Shown here piece after piece: positions 7,759 through 17,525 of a stretch of 64,000 nt of DNA. The stretch is from COE1 sp949066965 (GTDB lineage: Bacteria; Bacillota; Clostridia; Lachnospirales; Lachnospiraceae): assembly GCA_949066965.1 (NCBI GenBank), contig CARTDA010000002.1:1-64000 (forward strand). Reading direction: 5' to 3'. Positions within the stretch are counted from its first letter, which is position 1. Each line of letters begins with the position of its first letter. The position numbers were made by a program, and so were the translations under genes. The notes under the pieces are model-generated. The model worked only from the letters and a program-made list of their open reading frames with translations. It made no database searches and was not told where the DNA came from.

Positions 7759-9162
7759 TCACACTTTCCTAAGCCCTTTCGGGTAATGGTTCTTCATGAC
7801 CTGCCCGGCAAGCTTTCCCCAGCCAATGCTGTACCCTTTATACGTCATCAGGTACCAGCCCTTTTCCCCATCATGACTGAGTGTCATTCCACTCAGATAA
7901 GCCCTTGCATTTTCTTCGGTTCCAATCTCCATCGAACGCCTTACTTCATCTTGTTTTAATGCAAGCGCCAGCGCATGGGACGGCTCGAAACGATTTTTTT
8001 TCAGCGTGCCAAGGTGGAGGCCTGCGCGAAGTACCTTCAGTCCTTTGATGGATGGCATATCCTCTGGCATCAGATAGAGCTGTTCGCCAAATTTCAGCAG
8101 ACAGTCCTGTTTGTTTTCCAGCAAATCCACTTGCAGGGATTCCTGACCGAACTGCAAAAATTCCTTGACATCTTTTGCAGCGATACCCTTTTGCAGGCCG
8201 TTTACCGGAACTGCCTGATATCCGTCCGGCACTTCCCCCTGCTTCTGCAATACGGCGAGATAATGTCCCTCTCCCTGAACCAGATGCGGGAACAGCCGTA
8301 TCGTATGCCTTAATCCATCACAGTACCCGCCAAAATGCGCCCACTCCGGAACGCCCTCTGACATGCCCTCATACTTTTTCACTTCCAAAATCCGGTAATC
8401 CGGATGGCGTCCCAGAAACCGCGCAATGCTCCCCTCATTCTCGGCTGGCGCAAACGTACAGGTCGCGTACACCAGTCGTCCGCCGGGGCGAAGCATCCTG
8501 TCCGCACAGTCAAGAATCTCATCCTGCCTGTCCGCGCAGAGCTGCACACTCGCAAGGCTCCACTCGCCGCACGCCTCCTCATTTTTCCGAAACATCCCCT
8601 CGCCGGAGCAGGGCGCATCCACTAAAATGCGGTCAAAATAGCCGTCAAACATTTCCGCCAGACGCTGTGGCGCCTCATTGGTGACAAGGGCATTGCGGAT
8701 TCCCATACGCTCCACATTTTCCGAAAGTATTTTTGCCCGTGCCGGATGGATTTCATTGCAGACAAGAATGCCCCGATTCTGCATATAGGAGGCAGTCTGC
8801 GTCGTCTTTCCGCCCGGCGCCGCACACAGGTCAAGGACACGTTCCCCCGGTGCCGCACACAGATACGCCGCAGGCGCCATTGCGCTCGGCTCCTGTATAT
8901 AATACACACCCGCTTCATGAAATGGGTGCTTTCCGGGCGTACAGCCGGCAGCCCCATCATAATAAAATCCGTTTTTCTCCCACGGAATCCCCCTTAAACC
9001 GGAAAATGATTCCTTTTCCAAAAACGTCTCCCTCGTGCCCTTCAGCGCATTCACGCGGAGCGCCTGGAACCGGTCTTCCTCATAACTACGCAGGAAAGCA
9101 GGATACGCATCCCCTAGCATATCCTGCATCCTAATCATAAAATCCTGCGGTAACTGTGCCAT
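7759..9162 (-). CDS. RsmB/RsmF-type (NOL1/NOP2/sun) rRNA cytosine-C5 methyltransferase
   Basis: A 467-residue SAM-dependent RNA methyltransferase. The SAM-binding motif is VLDLCAAPGGKTTQ, and both catalytic cysteines are present in DAPCSGEGMFRK and YATCTF. The C-terminal 150 residues resemble the extra RNA-binding domain of the RsmF group, which points to 16S rRNA m5C modification. The start at 9162 is set by the purine-rich GGAGGGAAAGAGGG just upstream; an upstream in-frame extension to 9231 lacks a ribosome site. Likely co-transcribed with the MATE gene. Confidence 0.88.
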   Translation of the reverse strand: MAQLPQDFMIRMQDMLGDAYPAFLRSYEEDRFQALRVNALKGTRETFLEKESFSGLRGIPWEKNGFYYDGAAGCTPGKHPFHEAGVYYIQEPSAMAPAAYLCAAPGERVLDLCAAPGGKTTQTASYMQNRGILVCNEIHPARAKILSENVERMGIRNALVTNEAPQRLAEMFDGYFDRILVDAPCSGEGMFRKNEEACGEWSLASVQLCADRQDEILDCADRMLRPGGRLVYATCTFAPAENEGSIARFLGRHPDYRILEVKKYEGMSEGVPEWAHFGGYCDGLRHTIRLFPHLVQGEGHYLAVLQKQGEVPDGYQAVPVNGLQKGIAAKDVKEFLQFGQESLQVDLLENKQDCLLKFGEQLYLMPEDMPSIKGLKVLRAGLHLGTLKKNRFEPSHALALALKQDEVRRSMEIGTEENARAYLSGMTLSHDGEKGWYLMTYKGYSIGWGKLAGQVMKNHYPKGLRKV

Positions 9163-9227
9163 ACGCCCTCTTTCCCTCCATGCCGTCAAACAGCCGCCAT
9201 CCATACAGTCCCCTATGTCGTCTGCTG

Positions 9228-10172
9228 TCACAATACCAGTCCCTTGCTTTCATCACAGCCAAGGATAATATTCAGACACTGCACTGCCGCACCTGACGCC
9301 CCTTTTCCGAGGTTGTCAAAACGCGTGCTGACGAGCAGCCTATCCTCATTTCCCGTCACATAAATCTCAATGCCGTCCCAGCCGGAACAGGTATTCCCAG
9401 CCAGAAAACCGTTGTAGTCCGCTTCCTTTCCAAACGGCATCACCTTCACAAACGGCTCCCCCTCAAAATAATCTGTAAACATCGCGTGCACCTTGTCCGG
9501 CGCCGGTTTGCCCTTTAACAATTCCGTGTAAAATTGCAGCGTCACTACCATGCCGCTGTAATAGTCACAGATAAGCGGCGAGAACAGCGGCACCTTCTCA
9601 AGCCCCGTAACCGCCTGCATTTCTTTTAAATGCTTATGGTTCTGGTCCAGCGCATACTCACGCGGCGCATCAAACTCCTTGTCACGCCCATCCGCCTCGT
9701 AGACCGCAATCGCCTTCTTGCCTGCCCCGCTGTAGCCCGACATGGCAAATGCCGCGACCGGATAGTCTTTTGGCAGGATTCCCTCTGCTGCCATCGGATA
9801 TGCCGCCGTGATAAAACCTGTCGCATAACAGCCCGGAACCGCGATGCGCTTTCCTGTCCTGATGGCGTCGCGGTGTGCCCTGGAAAGCTCCGGATAACCG
9901 TATGCCCAGCCCGGCTCCGTCCGGTGTGCCGTCGAGGTGTCAATTATGATGGTATTGTCATTCTCGACCATCGCCACTGCCTCCCGCGCCGCCGCATCCG
10001 GCAGGCAGAGGAATGTAATGTCCGACGCATTGATATATTTTTTGATTTCTGCCGGATCCTTGCGCAGCTCGGAAGGAATCTTCAAGATTTCAATGTCATC
10101 CCTTCCCTCAAACCGCTCAAATATGCGCAGCCCCGTCGTCCCTTCACTTCCGTCAATAAAAACTTTTTTCAT
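9228..10172 (-). CDS. argC: N-acetyl-gamma-glutamyl-phosphate reductase, short (type 2) form
   Basis: Third step of arginine synthesis: NADPH reduction of N-acetyl-glutamyl-phosphate to the semialdehyde, in the cytoplasm. The 314-residue length and GSEGTTG at residues 8-14 mark the type 2 family. The catalytic cysteine is C115 in VPGCYATGF. The start at 10172 has GAGGAG 8 bases upstream. It has its own consensus promoter (10226-10254) and lies 18 kb from argJBD, an unusual separation since argC is commonly the first gene of that operon. Confidence 0.92.
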   Translation of the reverse strand: MKKVFIDGSEGTTGLRIFERFEGRDDIEILKIPSELRKDPAEIKKYINASDITFLCLPDAAAREAVAMVENDNTIIIDTSTAHRTEPGWAYGYPELSRAHRDAIRTGKRIAVPGCYATGFITAAYPMAAEGILPKDYPVAAFAMSGYSGAGKKAIAVYEADGRDKEFDAPREYALDQNHKHLKEMQAVTGLEKVPLFSPLICDYYSGMVVTLQFYTELLKGKPAPDKVHAMFTDYFEGEPFVKVMPFGKEADYNGFLAGNTCSGWDGIEIYVTGNEDRLLVSTRFDNLGKGASGAAVQCLNIILGCDESKGLVL

Positions 10173-10225
10173 CTGGATGCTCCTCTTTCCGAACCCCTGA
10201 CAGGTTCCTGTATTCGTCATAAACT

Positions 10226-10254
10226 ATCATAAGGCGATTGGCGGGAAATGTCAA
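10226..10254 (-). promoter_or_regulatory. sigma-A promoter of argC
   Basis: On the minus strand TTGACA (10254-10249), a 17-base spacer and TATGAT (10231-10226), about 54 bases before the argC start. No clear ARG box is seen over it. Confidence 0.7.
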
Positions 10255-10267
10255 ATATTATCCATAT

Positions 10268-11110
10268 CTATTCCAGCCGAAACGTCACTTTCCAGTCCCC
10301 TTTCACCAGTTTCCCGGAATTATGAAAGATGCCGTACATGGAATAATCCGAGATTGCATCCATCTCCTCGATATACCAAAACTCATAGAACTGATAGCTC
10401 GTGTCCCCGACATCCTCATGCCAGCCCACGCTGTGGTCACTGTACCGATCATTTCCGTCTGCATCCCTTAAAAACAGCTCTACATGCCGGTCCGACTCCC
10501 AGTTGTCGCCCATGCACATCTGGACGCGCAGCACGCCATCAATATATGCGATGGCGGTCACTGTAAAATCATCCGCCGCGCAGTCTGCTGCTTTTGTCCC
10601 ATCCAAAACATACGCGCTGGGTCTTGGATCCGCTTCCGTGCCGGAAACGCACCGCAGTGCGTCGGGCAGCTCCTCCTCAGGCACTCTGCCGCCGCTGCCG
10701 CTGAGCGCTTCCAGCTTTGTCCCCATGGAACGGACAGTCCCTGACAAGTCAACATCCCTGTTGTCCTTGGATTTATCGCACAGGACAGCGTTCACCTGAA
10801 ACTGGAGCTTATCGGGCTGATACGCGTTGTCGGACTGGACATTCACCTGAAAATACGCCTTGTCCTCCGCCGCGTCATAGGTCAGGAAATGGCACCCGCC
10901 GACAATGCTGTCACTGGCATAGTCCGACAGGTGATAGCTGTCAAACAAATCCATCTCGCCGCGTACCAAATCCTGTGTGCTGCCGTCCGCATCCCGCATC
11001 GAGATGATGATTTCCGCCTCGTTTCCCGCTAAATGGATGGCTTCCACCTGCATTGTGATTCCCTGGCTGGTGCTGCTCTTCTCTATCGGGACAAGACGGT
11101 CTGCCAGCGC
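10268..11110 (-). pseudogene. DUF4179-like extracytoplasmic half of an anti-sigma-type protein, 5' part deleted
   Basis: About 280 codons remain. They begin ALADRLVPIEKSSTSQGITM, which matches the point where the DUF4179 domain normally follows the membrane segment of an anti-sigma-like protein, and continue through a second beta-rich domain to VTFRLE. The cytoplasmic sigma-binding part and the membrane helix are missing. No ribosome site or start fits this frame; the open frame runs up into the sigma gene only by chance. The junction with the sigma remnant is at 11110/11112, consistent with a single deletion that removed the end of one gene and the start of the other. Confidence 0.65.
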
Positions 11111-11111
11111 C

Positions 11112-11582
11112 CGTCGAAGCCTTTGCCCCTGTGAGCTTTCCGATTTCCTCGACGGACAAATCCTCATAATAAAACAGGTGGATGACAACACGGTACTTCG
11201 CCGGCAGGCGTTTCACGGCATCAATCAGAGCCGCACTGCTGTCATCCATCCCATATATTGAAGCTTCTTTTTTTGCCGCGGCATCCGCCATCTTCCCGCT
11301 TTCCATCGGCACCCTCCTTAGCATCCATGGCGATTTCCAAAAGTTTTTGCAGCAATTGATTGTCACTCGCAGAAACCATGCCTTCTCATGCTCGGCACCC
11401 TGAAATGCCGGCTCCTTCTGCACATACCGCAGAAAAACCTCCTGATAAATGTCGTCCGCGTCGGAGCTGGTCCTGACAAGGGAGAACGCCAGCCTGTACA
11501 CCATGTCCGAATTTCTCCTGATAACCTCCTCATATGGGGAATCTGTATTTTTCCTTGTTTTTTCTTTGCGCATTGAAATCAT
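11112..11582 (-). pseudogene. ECF-type RNA polymerase sigma factor, truncated in region 4
   Basis: Residues 1-157 are a normal group IV sigma factor: region 2 (DMVYRLAFSLV, DADDIYQEVFLRYV) and the first part of region 4 (LPAKYRVVIHLFYYEDLSVE, EIGKLTGAKAST). After T157 the expected continuation of the recognition helix is lost, and the frame runs on through unrelated sequence to 10941. GGAGG lies 6 bases before the ATG at 11582. Without the recognition helix it should not read -35 elements. The sequence after the junction matches the anti-sigma-like gene in another frame. A sequencing or assembly error is an alternative. Confidence 0.7.
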
Positions 11583-11744
11583 TTTGTACCTCCTTGTAAT
11601 AGGAATACAAAGCAGAATGGGAAAAAGCTACAAAAAATGAAAATAAATGCAGCCTAAAGTTATCCTAAAGACTGCATTTACAAAAACACAATTTTACAAA
11701 AACACTTGAAAAGTCAGTCATTTTCCTGTAAGATTGATTCATAT

Positions 11745-11835
11745 GGAGACGTACCGAAGAGGCCATAACGGGACTGACTCGAAATCAGTTTACCGGCGTT
11801 TTGCCGGTACGAGGGTTCGAATCCCTCCGTCTCCG
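11745..11835 (+). tRNA. tRNA-Ser (anticodon CGA)
   Basis: A 91-base cloverleaf: acceptor arms GGAGACG (11745-11751) and CGTCTCC (11828-11834) with discriminator G. The anticodon stem-loop is ACTGA-CTCGAAA-TCAGT with anticodon CGA. The long variable arm ACCGGCGTTTTGCCGGT is typical of serine tRNA, and the T loop is GGTTCGAATCC. The CCA end is not encoded. A run of seven T follows directly as terminator. Confidence 0.93.
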
Positions 11836-11850
11836 TTTTTTTATGCACAC

Positions 11851-11927
11851 GGGCGTCCAAATGAAATATGTCAGCAAGCTGACGGACGCCCGGCGCACGA
11901 GTAGGGGAAGATGAATCTTCCCTACTC
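11851..11927. other. two inverted repeats between tRNA-Ser and sbcC
   Basis: GGGCGTCC (11851-11858) pairs with GGACGCCC (11884-11891) around an inner GTCAGC/GCTGAC stem. A second hairpin, GAGTAGGGGAAGAT/ATCTTCCCTACTC, occupies 11899-11927. No T-run follows either. The bases 11841-11856 are the reverse complement of 53247-53262. Confidence 0.55.
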
Positions 11928-11948
11928 GATTTGCATTTTATTTCAATA

Positions 11949-14900
11949 TCACTCCACCCGCACGCTGCTGCTCACGCCGTCCCTGTCGCGGTTCTTTGTG
12001 ACAATCAGCTTCCGTTCAATCTGATCCTTTAATTCCGAGACATGGGAAATCACGCCGACCAGGCGGTTGCCCTCGGTCAGGTGCACCAGCGCTTTCATCG
12101 CCTGCGCGAGCGCCTCCTCATCCAGCGAGCCAAACCCCTCGTCCACAAACATGGAATCCATCTGGATGCCCCCCGCATAGGACTGGATTTCGTCCGAAAG
12201 GCCAAGGGCAAGCGACAGGGACGCCTCGAACGTCTCCCCGCCGGACAGTGTCTTGACACTGCGCTCTGTTGCGTTGTAATGGTCGATGACGCTCAGCTCC
12301 AGGCCGGCCTTTTCCCTGCGGTTTTCGCCGTCCTCCTCGCGCTTTAGCTCATACTGCCCGCTGCTCATCGTCATAAGCCGCAGATTTGCCCGCCGCAGGA
12401 TGCGGTCAAAGTAGGTCATCTGGATATAGGTCTCAAGCTCCACCTTCTGTTTGCCGCTCAGCATTCCGTTTGCAGTGTCTGACAGCGCTTTCATCCAGAC
12501 ATACTTCTTTTCGACGGCAAGAATGTCTTCCTGCCTGGACGTTACTTTTCCATAAATGTCCCTGTTGGTGGAGACGGCATTATTCTTCTGGTCACGTCGG
12601 ATGCTGCACTCCTTCTTATCCTGCTGCCACTTCTCCCGGCGCGCAAGCACTTCCTCCTCCTTTAGCTTCGCTGCCTCACCAGCCTCTTCAAGCTGTTTTT
12701 TCAGGGTATCGACTGCCGCTTCCAGATTCCCCTTGCGGGTCCTGTATTCCTCGTACTGTTCCTTTGCTTTCTGGAACGCCGTTTCCAGCGCCTTTTTTCG
12801 GTCAGACAGTGTCTGAATACACTGTTCAACCGCCTCCTTTGTCTCTGCGCCCAGCTGTTCCCGCAGATTGTCAATCTCATTTGCCAGATTCCCACATGCT
12901 GTCTCCTGCCTTGCCAGCGACACCTCCGCTTTCTGGATATCCTGGGCAAGCGCCTTGATTTCTTCCTCAGTCTTTGGGAGTTTTTGTTCCAGCGTCTGCT
13001 TCCGCACCAGTTTTTCACGGTTTTGTTCCAGCTCTTCCAGCAGCGTGTCCTGTTGCTGTTCCAGCCCGGACACAACGCGTTCAAACAAACCGCACAGTTC
13101 CTCCACAGGCATCCTTGCAGGGTCAGGCTGCGTCCCTGCAAGCCCGGGTTCCTGCTCGCCAAGGCTTACAAAAAGCTGTCCTGCCTTCTCGTTTTTCAGG
13201 CTCCTGGCTGCTTCCAGTTCTTTTTCCAGCCTTGCAATTGTGTCATTACTATCAGAGACAGAATCCTCTGTCTGTTTCTGCTGCACTTCCAGCTGCCTGC
13301 GGTGTGTGATGGATTTTGACAATAGCCCGGCGCATTCGGCGAGCATTTTCTGATAGTTTTTCATCACGGAATCTGCTGTCTTATCTGTCATGGTGATGTC
13401 AGTCCCATCATCTGTCTCCTTGTCCGTCCCGGCTTCTTTTGCTTCCAGCGATTGTACCTGTCTGATATGTGCTGCCGCTTCGGCGCACAGCTTTTCTGCC
13501 TTGTCCTGTTCTGCTGCTGCCTGTTTTGCGAGCGTCCGCGACTGCCCTGTCAGCTCTGCCTGCTGTGTTGTCTGGCTGCCAAGCTGCTCCTGCAGTTTCC
13601 GCTTCTGTTCCTCCCCCTGTTCTGCCTCGCGCATCAGCTCCCCCTGACGCGCCTTTGCCGCCGCAGCCTGTTGTAGCTGTTTGCTGCACTTGTCCAGATT
13701 CTGCACCAGATATGCCGCAATCGCATTTTCTTCCCTTTCTGCCATATCGGATAAGGGAAGCCCCGCAAAAATCTGCTCCCACTGGCGGCGCTTCTCGTCA
13801 AGCTTGCCCTGCGCCGCTGCAAAAGCCTGGTTTTCCTTTTGCAGCAGTGCATCCAGCTCATTCTGGTCAATCTCTCCTTTTTTCATCAGACTGTCCAGCT
13901 CTGTCTTCCGGCTCAGTTCTTTTTCCGTGTTTTTCACAGCCGCACCAAGTTCTTTTTCCCTGGTCTTAAGCTGCTGCTCTTTCTGCGTAATTTTCTCTTT
14001 TCGCATTGGAATGGAAGCAGTATCTTCACCGCCAAAAATACTTTCTTCTAATATATGGATATCCTGCTCCTGTTCCACAAGCCGCTCATTCAAGTTTCCT
14101 GCCGTGACACTGAGCCTTTCTGCCTTTTTCTCCGCGTCCGTGAGCAGCGCCTTCTTCCGCTCGACCTCCGCTTTCTCCGGCGTCTTTTCCGGCATCCGGG
14201 CAAGCTTCTCATGATGCGTGGCGCCGCAGACAGGACATGCCATTCCCTCTTCTAATCCGCGCGCAAGCATGCCCGCCTGCGCGTCCAGAAAGCGCTGCTC
14301 TGTCTCCCTGTAGTCGGCTCCTATGCGCTCTTTTTCCGCGGCGGCATGCTGGTACGCTTCCTGCGCGGCACGCAGTTCCTCTTCCAGTTTTTCCCGGTTT
14401 TTAATTTCCTCTGTCAGCTTCCTGCAAGCCTGCTTCTGCTCCGACAGCTCTTTTTGTTCCTGCGTAAGTTTCAATATGCGCGTGTCCGCATCTTTCACGT
14501 TCTCCCACTCGTCGCGCCATAACACCTGCTGATTCCGGTGCGCCTCTGCCTGCTCCTGCGCGGCATGATACGCCTTTTCCCGCTCTGCCGCTTCCTTTGC
14601 AAGCGCATTCAGGCTGTCCCGCTGGTTCTCGAACGCCGCAAGCTGTTCCTGTGCCGTGTCAGACTTATGCCGCCACTGGATTTCCTGTTCGCCTGCATTT
14701 TTCAGCTGTTCCAGCTCTGTCCTGCGCTGGTTTTCCGCTTCATTCATCGCCGCTTCCTGCCCGCGCAGCGTCTCGATGGCATCGGCTGTCTGCCGCAGGC
14801 GGGCTTCATAGTCCCTGCGTTCCTGTTCCGACTGCCGCAGCAGCTGTTCCTGCTCCGCCATCCTGCCTTGCAGCTCCTCTGTCACAGCCAATACTGCTTC

Positions 14901-16274
14901 CCTGTCGGAAAGCTGTGCCGTCTGTTCCTCAAGCTGTGCCAGCTGTCCTGTCAACGCCTGCGCGCGCTCCTGCGCCTTTCTGATGTTCTTCTCAATCTCC
15001 TGCTGGCGCGTCCGTTCCTGCTCCCAGCTGCTTTTTTGCCGCCGCAGCATTTTTAGCTGCTGCTGTGTTTTGTCCCTGTCATTATCCAGGCGCGCTTTTT
15101 CCTCTCCTGTGAGGGCAAGCGCCCGCAGTGCCTGCGAATCTGCCTGGAACGATGTCTCCAATGCCTGCCGCTGTTCTGCCAGTGCCTGCTTTTGCTCCGT
15201 GTCCTGTCTGACTGACTGGCGGGCTGCCGCGAGCGCCTTCTCGGTCTGCCCTAATTTTTCAAATAAACCAAGGCTTTTCTGCCGTTCTTTGATTTCCAGC
15301 GCAAGCTGCCCGCACACTGCGGCGTTTTGCTCCGCTTCGTGATAGCGCTCCTCCATCTGCTGCATTTCAGGTGCAAGCTGCTCCAGTAATTCCTGATTTT
15401 TGGCAAGCGCGTCCTGCTGCTGCCGGATTTTGTGGATATTTCCGATGAGCTGGTTCTCACCCTCTATCTGCTTGTCCAGTGCACTGATTTCCTGTTCCAG
15501 CGCATCAAGCGCCTCCTCGTCCGCAAGGCACAGCTCGTTTAACAGCGCCAGCCCCTCGCCGACCCTGCCGTCAAATTTTTCCCTGCGCAGCTGGCGCATT
15601 TTCTCCGCGGCAGGCGTGTCCTGCGTGCACACGATGCTTTCCATATACTGGCTGATGCTCCGTTTCAGTTCTGTATATTCCACCCACTGCGCCTTCGTCG
15701 CATCCTTAAGCTTTGCCTGCAAGGTCTGGTACAGCCCTGTCTTGAAAATCTGCCGGAAAATTGCCCCGCGCTCCTCCGTGCCGGCAAGCAGCAGTTTCTG
15801 AAAATCTCCCTGCGCAATCATCGCAATCTGCGTAAACTGCCTGCGGTCAAGCCCGATCAGTTCCGTCACTGCCCTCGTCACCTCCTTGGACTTGGTGACT
15901 GGCGCCCTGTCATCAGGATAGATAAGCTCTGCCTCTGCCTTCTGCGTCGTGTAGCCCGTCCCCCTTCCCTTGGGGCGCTGGTACTCCGGATTGCGCCTTA
16001 CCTGATAATGCCTGCCCCGGTACGCAAACGTAAACGCGACAAAGGTCGGCACGTCCTCCTTCGCATACTTGCTGCGGAACATGTCCGCCTTACGCACATC
16101 GCCGCTCGCCTCCCCATACAGGGCAAACACAATCGCGTCAAAAATCGTCGTTTTCCCCGCGCCGGTATCCCCGGTAATCAGGTACAGCCCCTGACTGCCC
16201 AGACGCTCAAAATCAATCTCCGTATTGCCCGCGTATGGTCCGAATGCACTCATAATCAGCTTCACTGGCTTCAT
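11949..16274 (-). CDS. sbcC: SbcC, ATPase subunit of the SbcCD nuclease
   Basis: A Rad50-like SMC protein that with SbcD opens hairpins and processes double-strand breaks. The N-terminal Walker A is GDTGAGKTT (residues 35-43). Two very long coiled-coil arms meet at a zinc hook CPVCGATHH. The C-terminal signature LSGGETFEASLSLALGL and Walker B SMFVDEGFGSLDEEAL are intact. At 1441 residues it is much longer than the roughly 1050 of the E. coli protein; the extra length is all Gln/Glu/Ala-rich coiled coil. The start at 16274 has AAGGGAG upstream; the upstream in-frame ATG lacks one. It follows sbcD by 54 bases. Confidence 0.92.
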   Translation of the reverse strand: MKPVKLIMSAFGPYAGNTEIDFERLGSQGLYLITGDTGAGKTTIFDAIVFALYGEASGDVRKADMFRSKYAKEDVPTFVAFTFAYRGRHYQVRRNPEYQRPKGRGTGYTTQKAEAELIYPDDRAPVTKSKEVTRAVTELIGLDRRQFTQIAMIAQGDFQKLLLAGTEERGAIFRQIFKTGLYQTLQAKLKDATKAQWVEYTELKRSISQYMESIVCTQDTPAAEKMRQLRREKFDGRVGEGLALLNELCLADEEALDALEQEISALDKQIEGENQLIGNIHKIRQQQDALAKNQELLEQLAPEMQQMEERYHEAEQNAAVCGQLALEIKERQKSLGLFEKLGQTEKALAAARQSVRQDTEQKQALAEQRQALETSFQADSQALRALALTGEEKARLDNDRDKTQQQLKMLRRQKSSWEQERTRQQEIEKNIRKAQERAQALTGQLAQLEEQTAQLSDREAVLAVTEELQGRMAEQEQLLRQSEQERRDYEARLRQTADAIETLRGQEAAMNEAENQRRTELEQLKNAGEQEIQWRHKSDTAQEQLAAFENQRDSLNALAKEAAEREKAYHAAQEQAEAHRNQQVLWRDEWENVKDADTRILKLTQEQKELSEQKQACRKLTEEIKNREKLEEELRAAQEAYQHAAAEKERIGADYRETEQRFLDAQAGMLARGLEEGMACPVCGATHHEKLARMPEKTPEKAEVERKKALLTDAEKKAERLSVTAGNLNERLVEQEQDIHILEESIFGGEDTASIPMRKEKITQKEQQLKTREKELGAAVKNTEKELSRKTELDSLMKKGEIDQNELDALLQKENQAFAAAQGKLDEKRRQWEQIFAGLPLSDMAEREENAIAAYLVQNLDKCSKQLQQAAAAKARQGELMREAEQGEEQKRKLQEQLGSQTTQQAELTGQSRTLAKQAAAEQDKAEKLCAEAAAHIRQVQSLEAKEAGTDKETDDGTDITMTDKTADSVMKNYQKMLAECAGLLSKSITHRRQLEVQQKQTEDSVSDSNDTIARLEKELEAARSLKNEKAGQLFVSLGEQEPGLAGTQPDPARMPVEELCGLFERVVSGLEQQQDTLLEELEQNREKLVRKQTLEQKLPKTEEEIKALAQDIQKAEVSLARQETACGNLANEIDNLREQLGAETKEAVEQCIQTLSDRKKALETAFQKAKEQYEEYRTRKGNLEAAVDTLKKQLEEAGEAAKLKEEEVLARREKWQQDKKECSIRRDQKNNAVSTNRDIYGKVTSRQEDILAVEKKYVWMKALSDTANGMLSGKQKVELETYIQMTYFDRILRRANLRLMTMSSGQYELKREEDGENRREKAGLELSVIDHYNATERSVKTLSGGETFEASLSLALGLSDEIQSYAGGIQMDSMFVDEGFGSLDEEALAQAMKALVHLTEGNRLVGVISHVSELKDQIERKLIVTKNRDRDGVSSSVRVE

Positions 16275-16328
16275 TTTACGCTTTCTCCCTTCGTCTCTTG
16301 ATTCTATGATGCGCACAGCCGCATTCCG

Positions 16329-17474
16329 CTATCTGCACTCCGCTATCAGCCGTGACACAAACGCAGTCTGCTCCCCGCTCATCGGCTGGTTGTTCTGCAT
16401 CTCGTAAAACTCCGAAAACAGTTCCAGCTCTGATTTCTGCTCAATCTCCTCCGCGCGCTCAATCACGCGGCTCTGCCGCGTCCTGCTGTTGTCATATTCC
16501 AGCCGCATCAGGTTGGGATAAATAATGCGCAGCTTCTGTAATCCGTCCGGGATATCCTCCTCGTCGGTCAGCGTAATCTGCACATAGTCTTCCGTGTCGG
16601 TGTCCTGATAAAAGGATTTCGCCGTCACTTCCAGATAGGTTCCGCGGATTTTGCGCAGGTCGTGGAGCGGAACCAGCGGCACGGTCGAAAGCGCAATGTT
16701 TCCTTTTTCCCGAAGCTCCACCACGGTGACGGATTTTTCCTGCCCTGCCTCCGAAAAGGAATATTTTAACGGCGTCCCGCAATAGCGCACCGTCTCCCGC
16801 TTCAAGGACTGCGGGCTGTGGATGTGCCCAAGCGCCACATAGTCAAACGCGTCAAAGACATCCGCGTCGACATTGTCCAGACCGCCGACGGACACCTCCT
16901 CGGAATCACAGCGCCCCGCGCCTGTCACAAACTGGTGCGCAATCAGGATGTTGCGCCTGCTGCCATCCACACCCATTCGCTCCACCGCAAGCTTCACAGC
17001 GTCATGATAGCTCTCCGGCATTGGTACCCCCTCCATGTCCGGCGCACCTTCCAGGGCATGGCGCACCACTGCCGGCTTGATAAACGGCAGCAGGTAAATA
17101 CACAGCTCCCCATAGGCATCCTTCACGGTAAACCGCGCCGTGTCACCGCGGTAGACAGGCGATACAAACACGCCCCTGCCGCTCATAAGCTGCGCCCCGA
17201 ACGCAATGCGCTCCGCGGAATCATGGTTGCCGCTGACCGCGTAGACCTGTCTGCCACGTTCTGCCAGCTCCGTCAGAAACCAGTCAAATACCTGTACCGC
17301 CTCGGCGGACGGTACAGGCTTGTCATAGATATCCCCCGCAATCATGACGCCGTCCGCCCGCTGGGCGTCCGCAGCCGCGAGGATTTGCCTCAATATATAT
17401 TTTTGGTCTTCCAGCATGGAGAACTCATTGACGCGTTTTCCGATGTGGAGATCCGATATATGCAATAATTTCAT
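16329..17474 (-). CDS. sbcD: SbcD, nuclease subunit of the SbcCD complex
   Basis: A 381-residue Mre11-type metallophosphoesterase nuclease. The phosphoesterase motifs are in order: ISDLHIGK (residues 6-13), AGDIYDKP, SGNHDSAERI and GHIHSPQ. The C-terminal 130 residues are the capping and SbcC-binding part. AGGAGG precedes the ATG at 17474. It is the first gene of the two-gene sbcDC operon, the usual order. Confidence 0.93.
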   Translation of the reverse strand: MKLLHISDLHIGKRVNEFSMLEDQKYILRQILAAADAQRADGVMIAGDIYDKPVPSAEAVQVFDWFLTELAERGRQVYAVSGNHDSAERIAFGAQLMSGRGVFVSPVYRGDTARFTVKDAYGELCIYLLPFIKPAVVRHALEGAPDMEGVPMPESYHDAVKLAVERMGVDGSRRNILIAHQFVTGAGRCDSEEVSVGGLDNVDADVFDAFDYVALGHIHSPQSLKRETVRYCGTPLKYSFSEAGQEKSVTVVELREKGNIALSTVPLVPLHDLRKIRGTYLEVTAKSFYQDTDTEDYVQITLTDEEDIPDGLQKLRIIYPNLMRLEYDNSRTRQSRVIERAEEIEQKSELELFSEFYEMQNNQPMSGEQTAFVSRLIAECR

Positions 17475-17525
17475 GCCATACCTCCTCTACACAATATCAG
17501 ATATTGTAAATTTCCGGAAGCTTCC

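Noticed and set aside
11899..11927. Terminator of sbcC
   Set aside because: A perfect stem in the right place, but no T-run follows on the minus strand; listed only as a hairpin.
13408..13782. Second frames inside sbcC
   Set aside because: Many long alternative frames occur because the coiled-coil codons are GC-rich at particular positions; none has a start signal.
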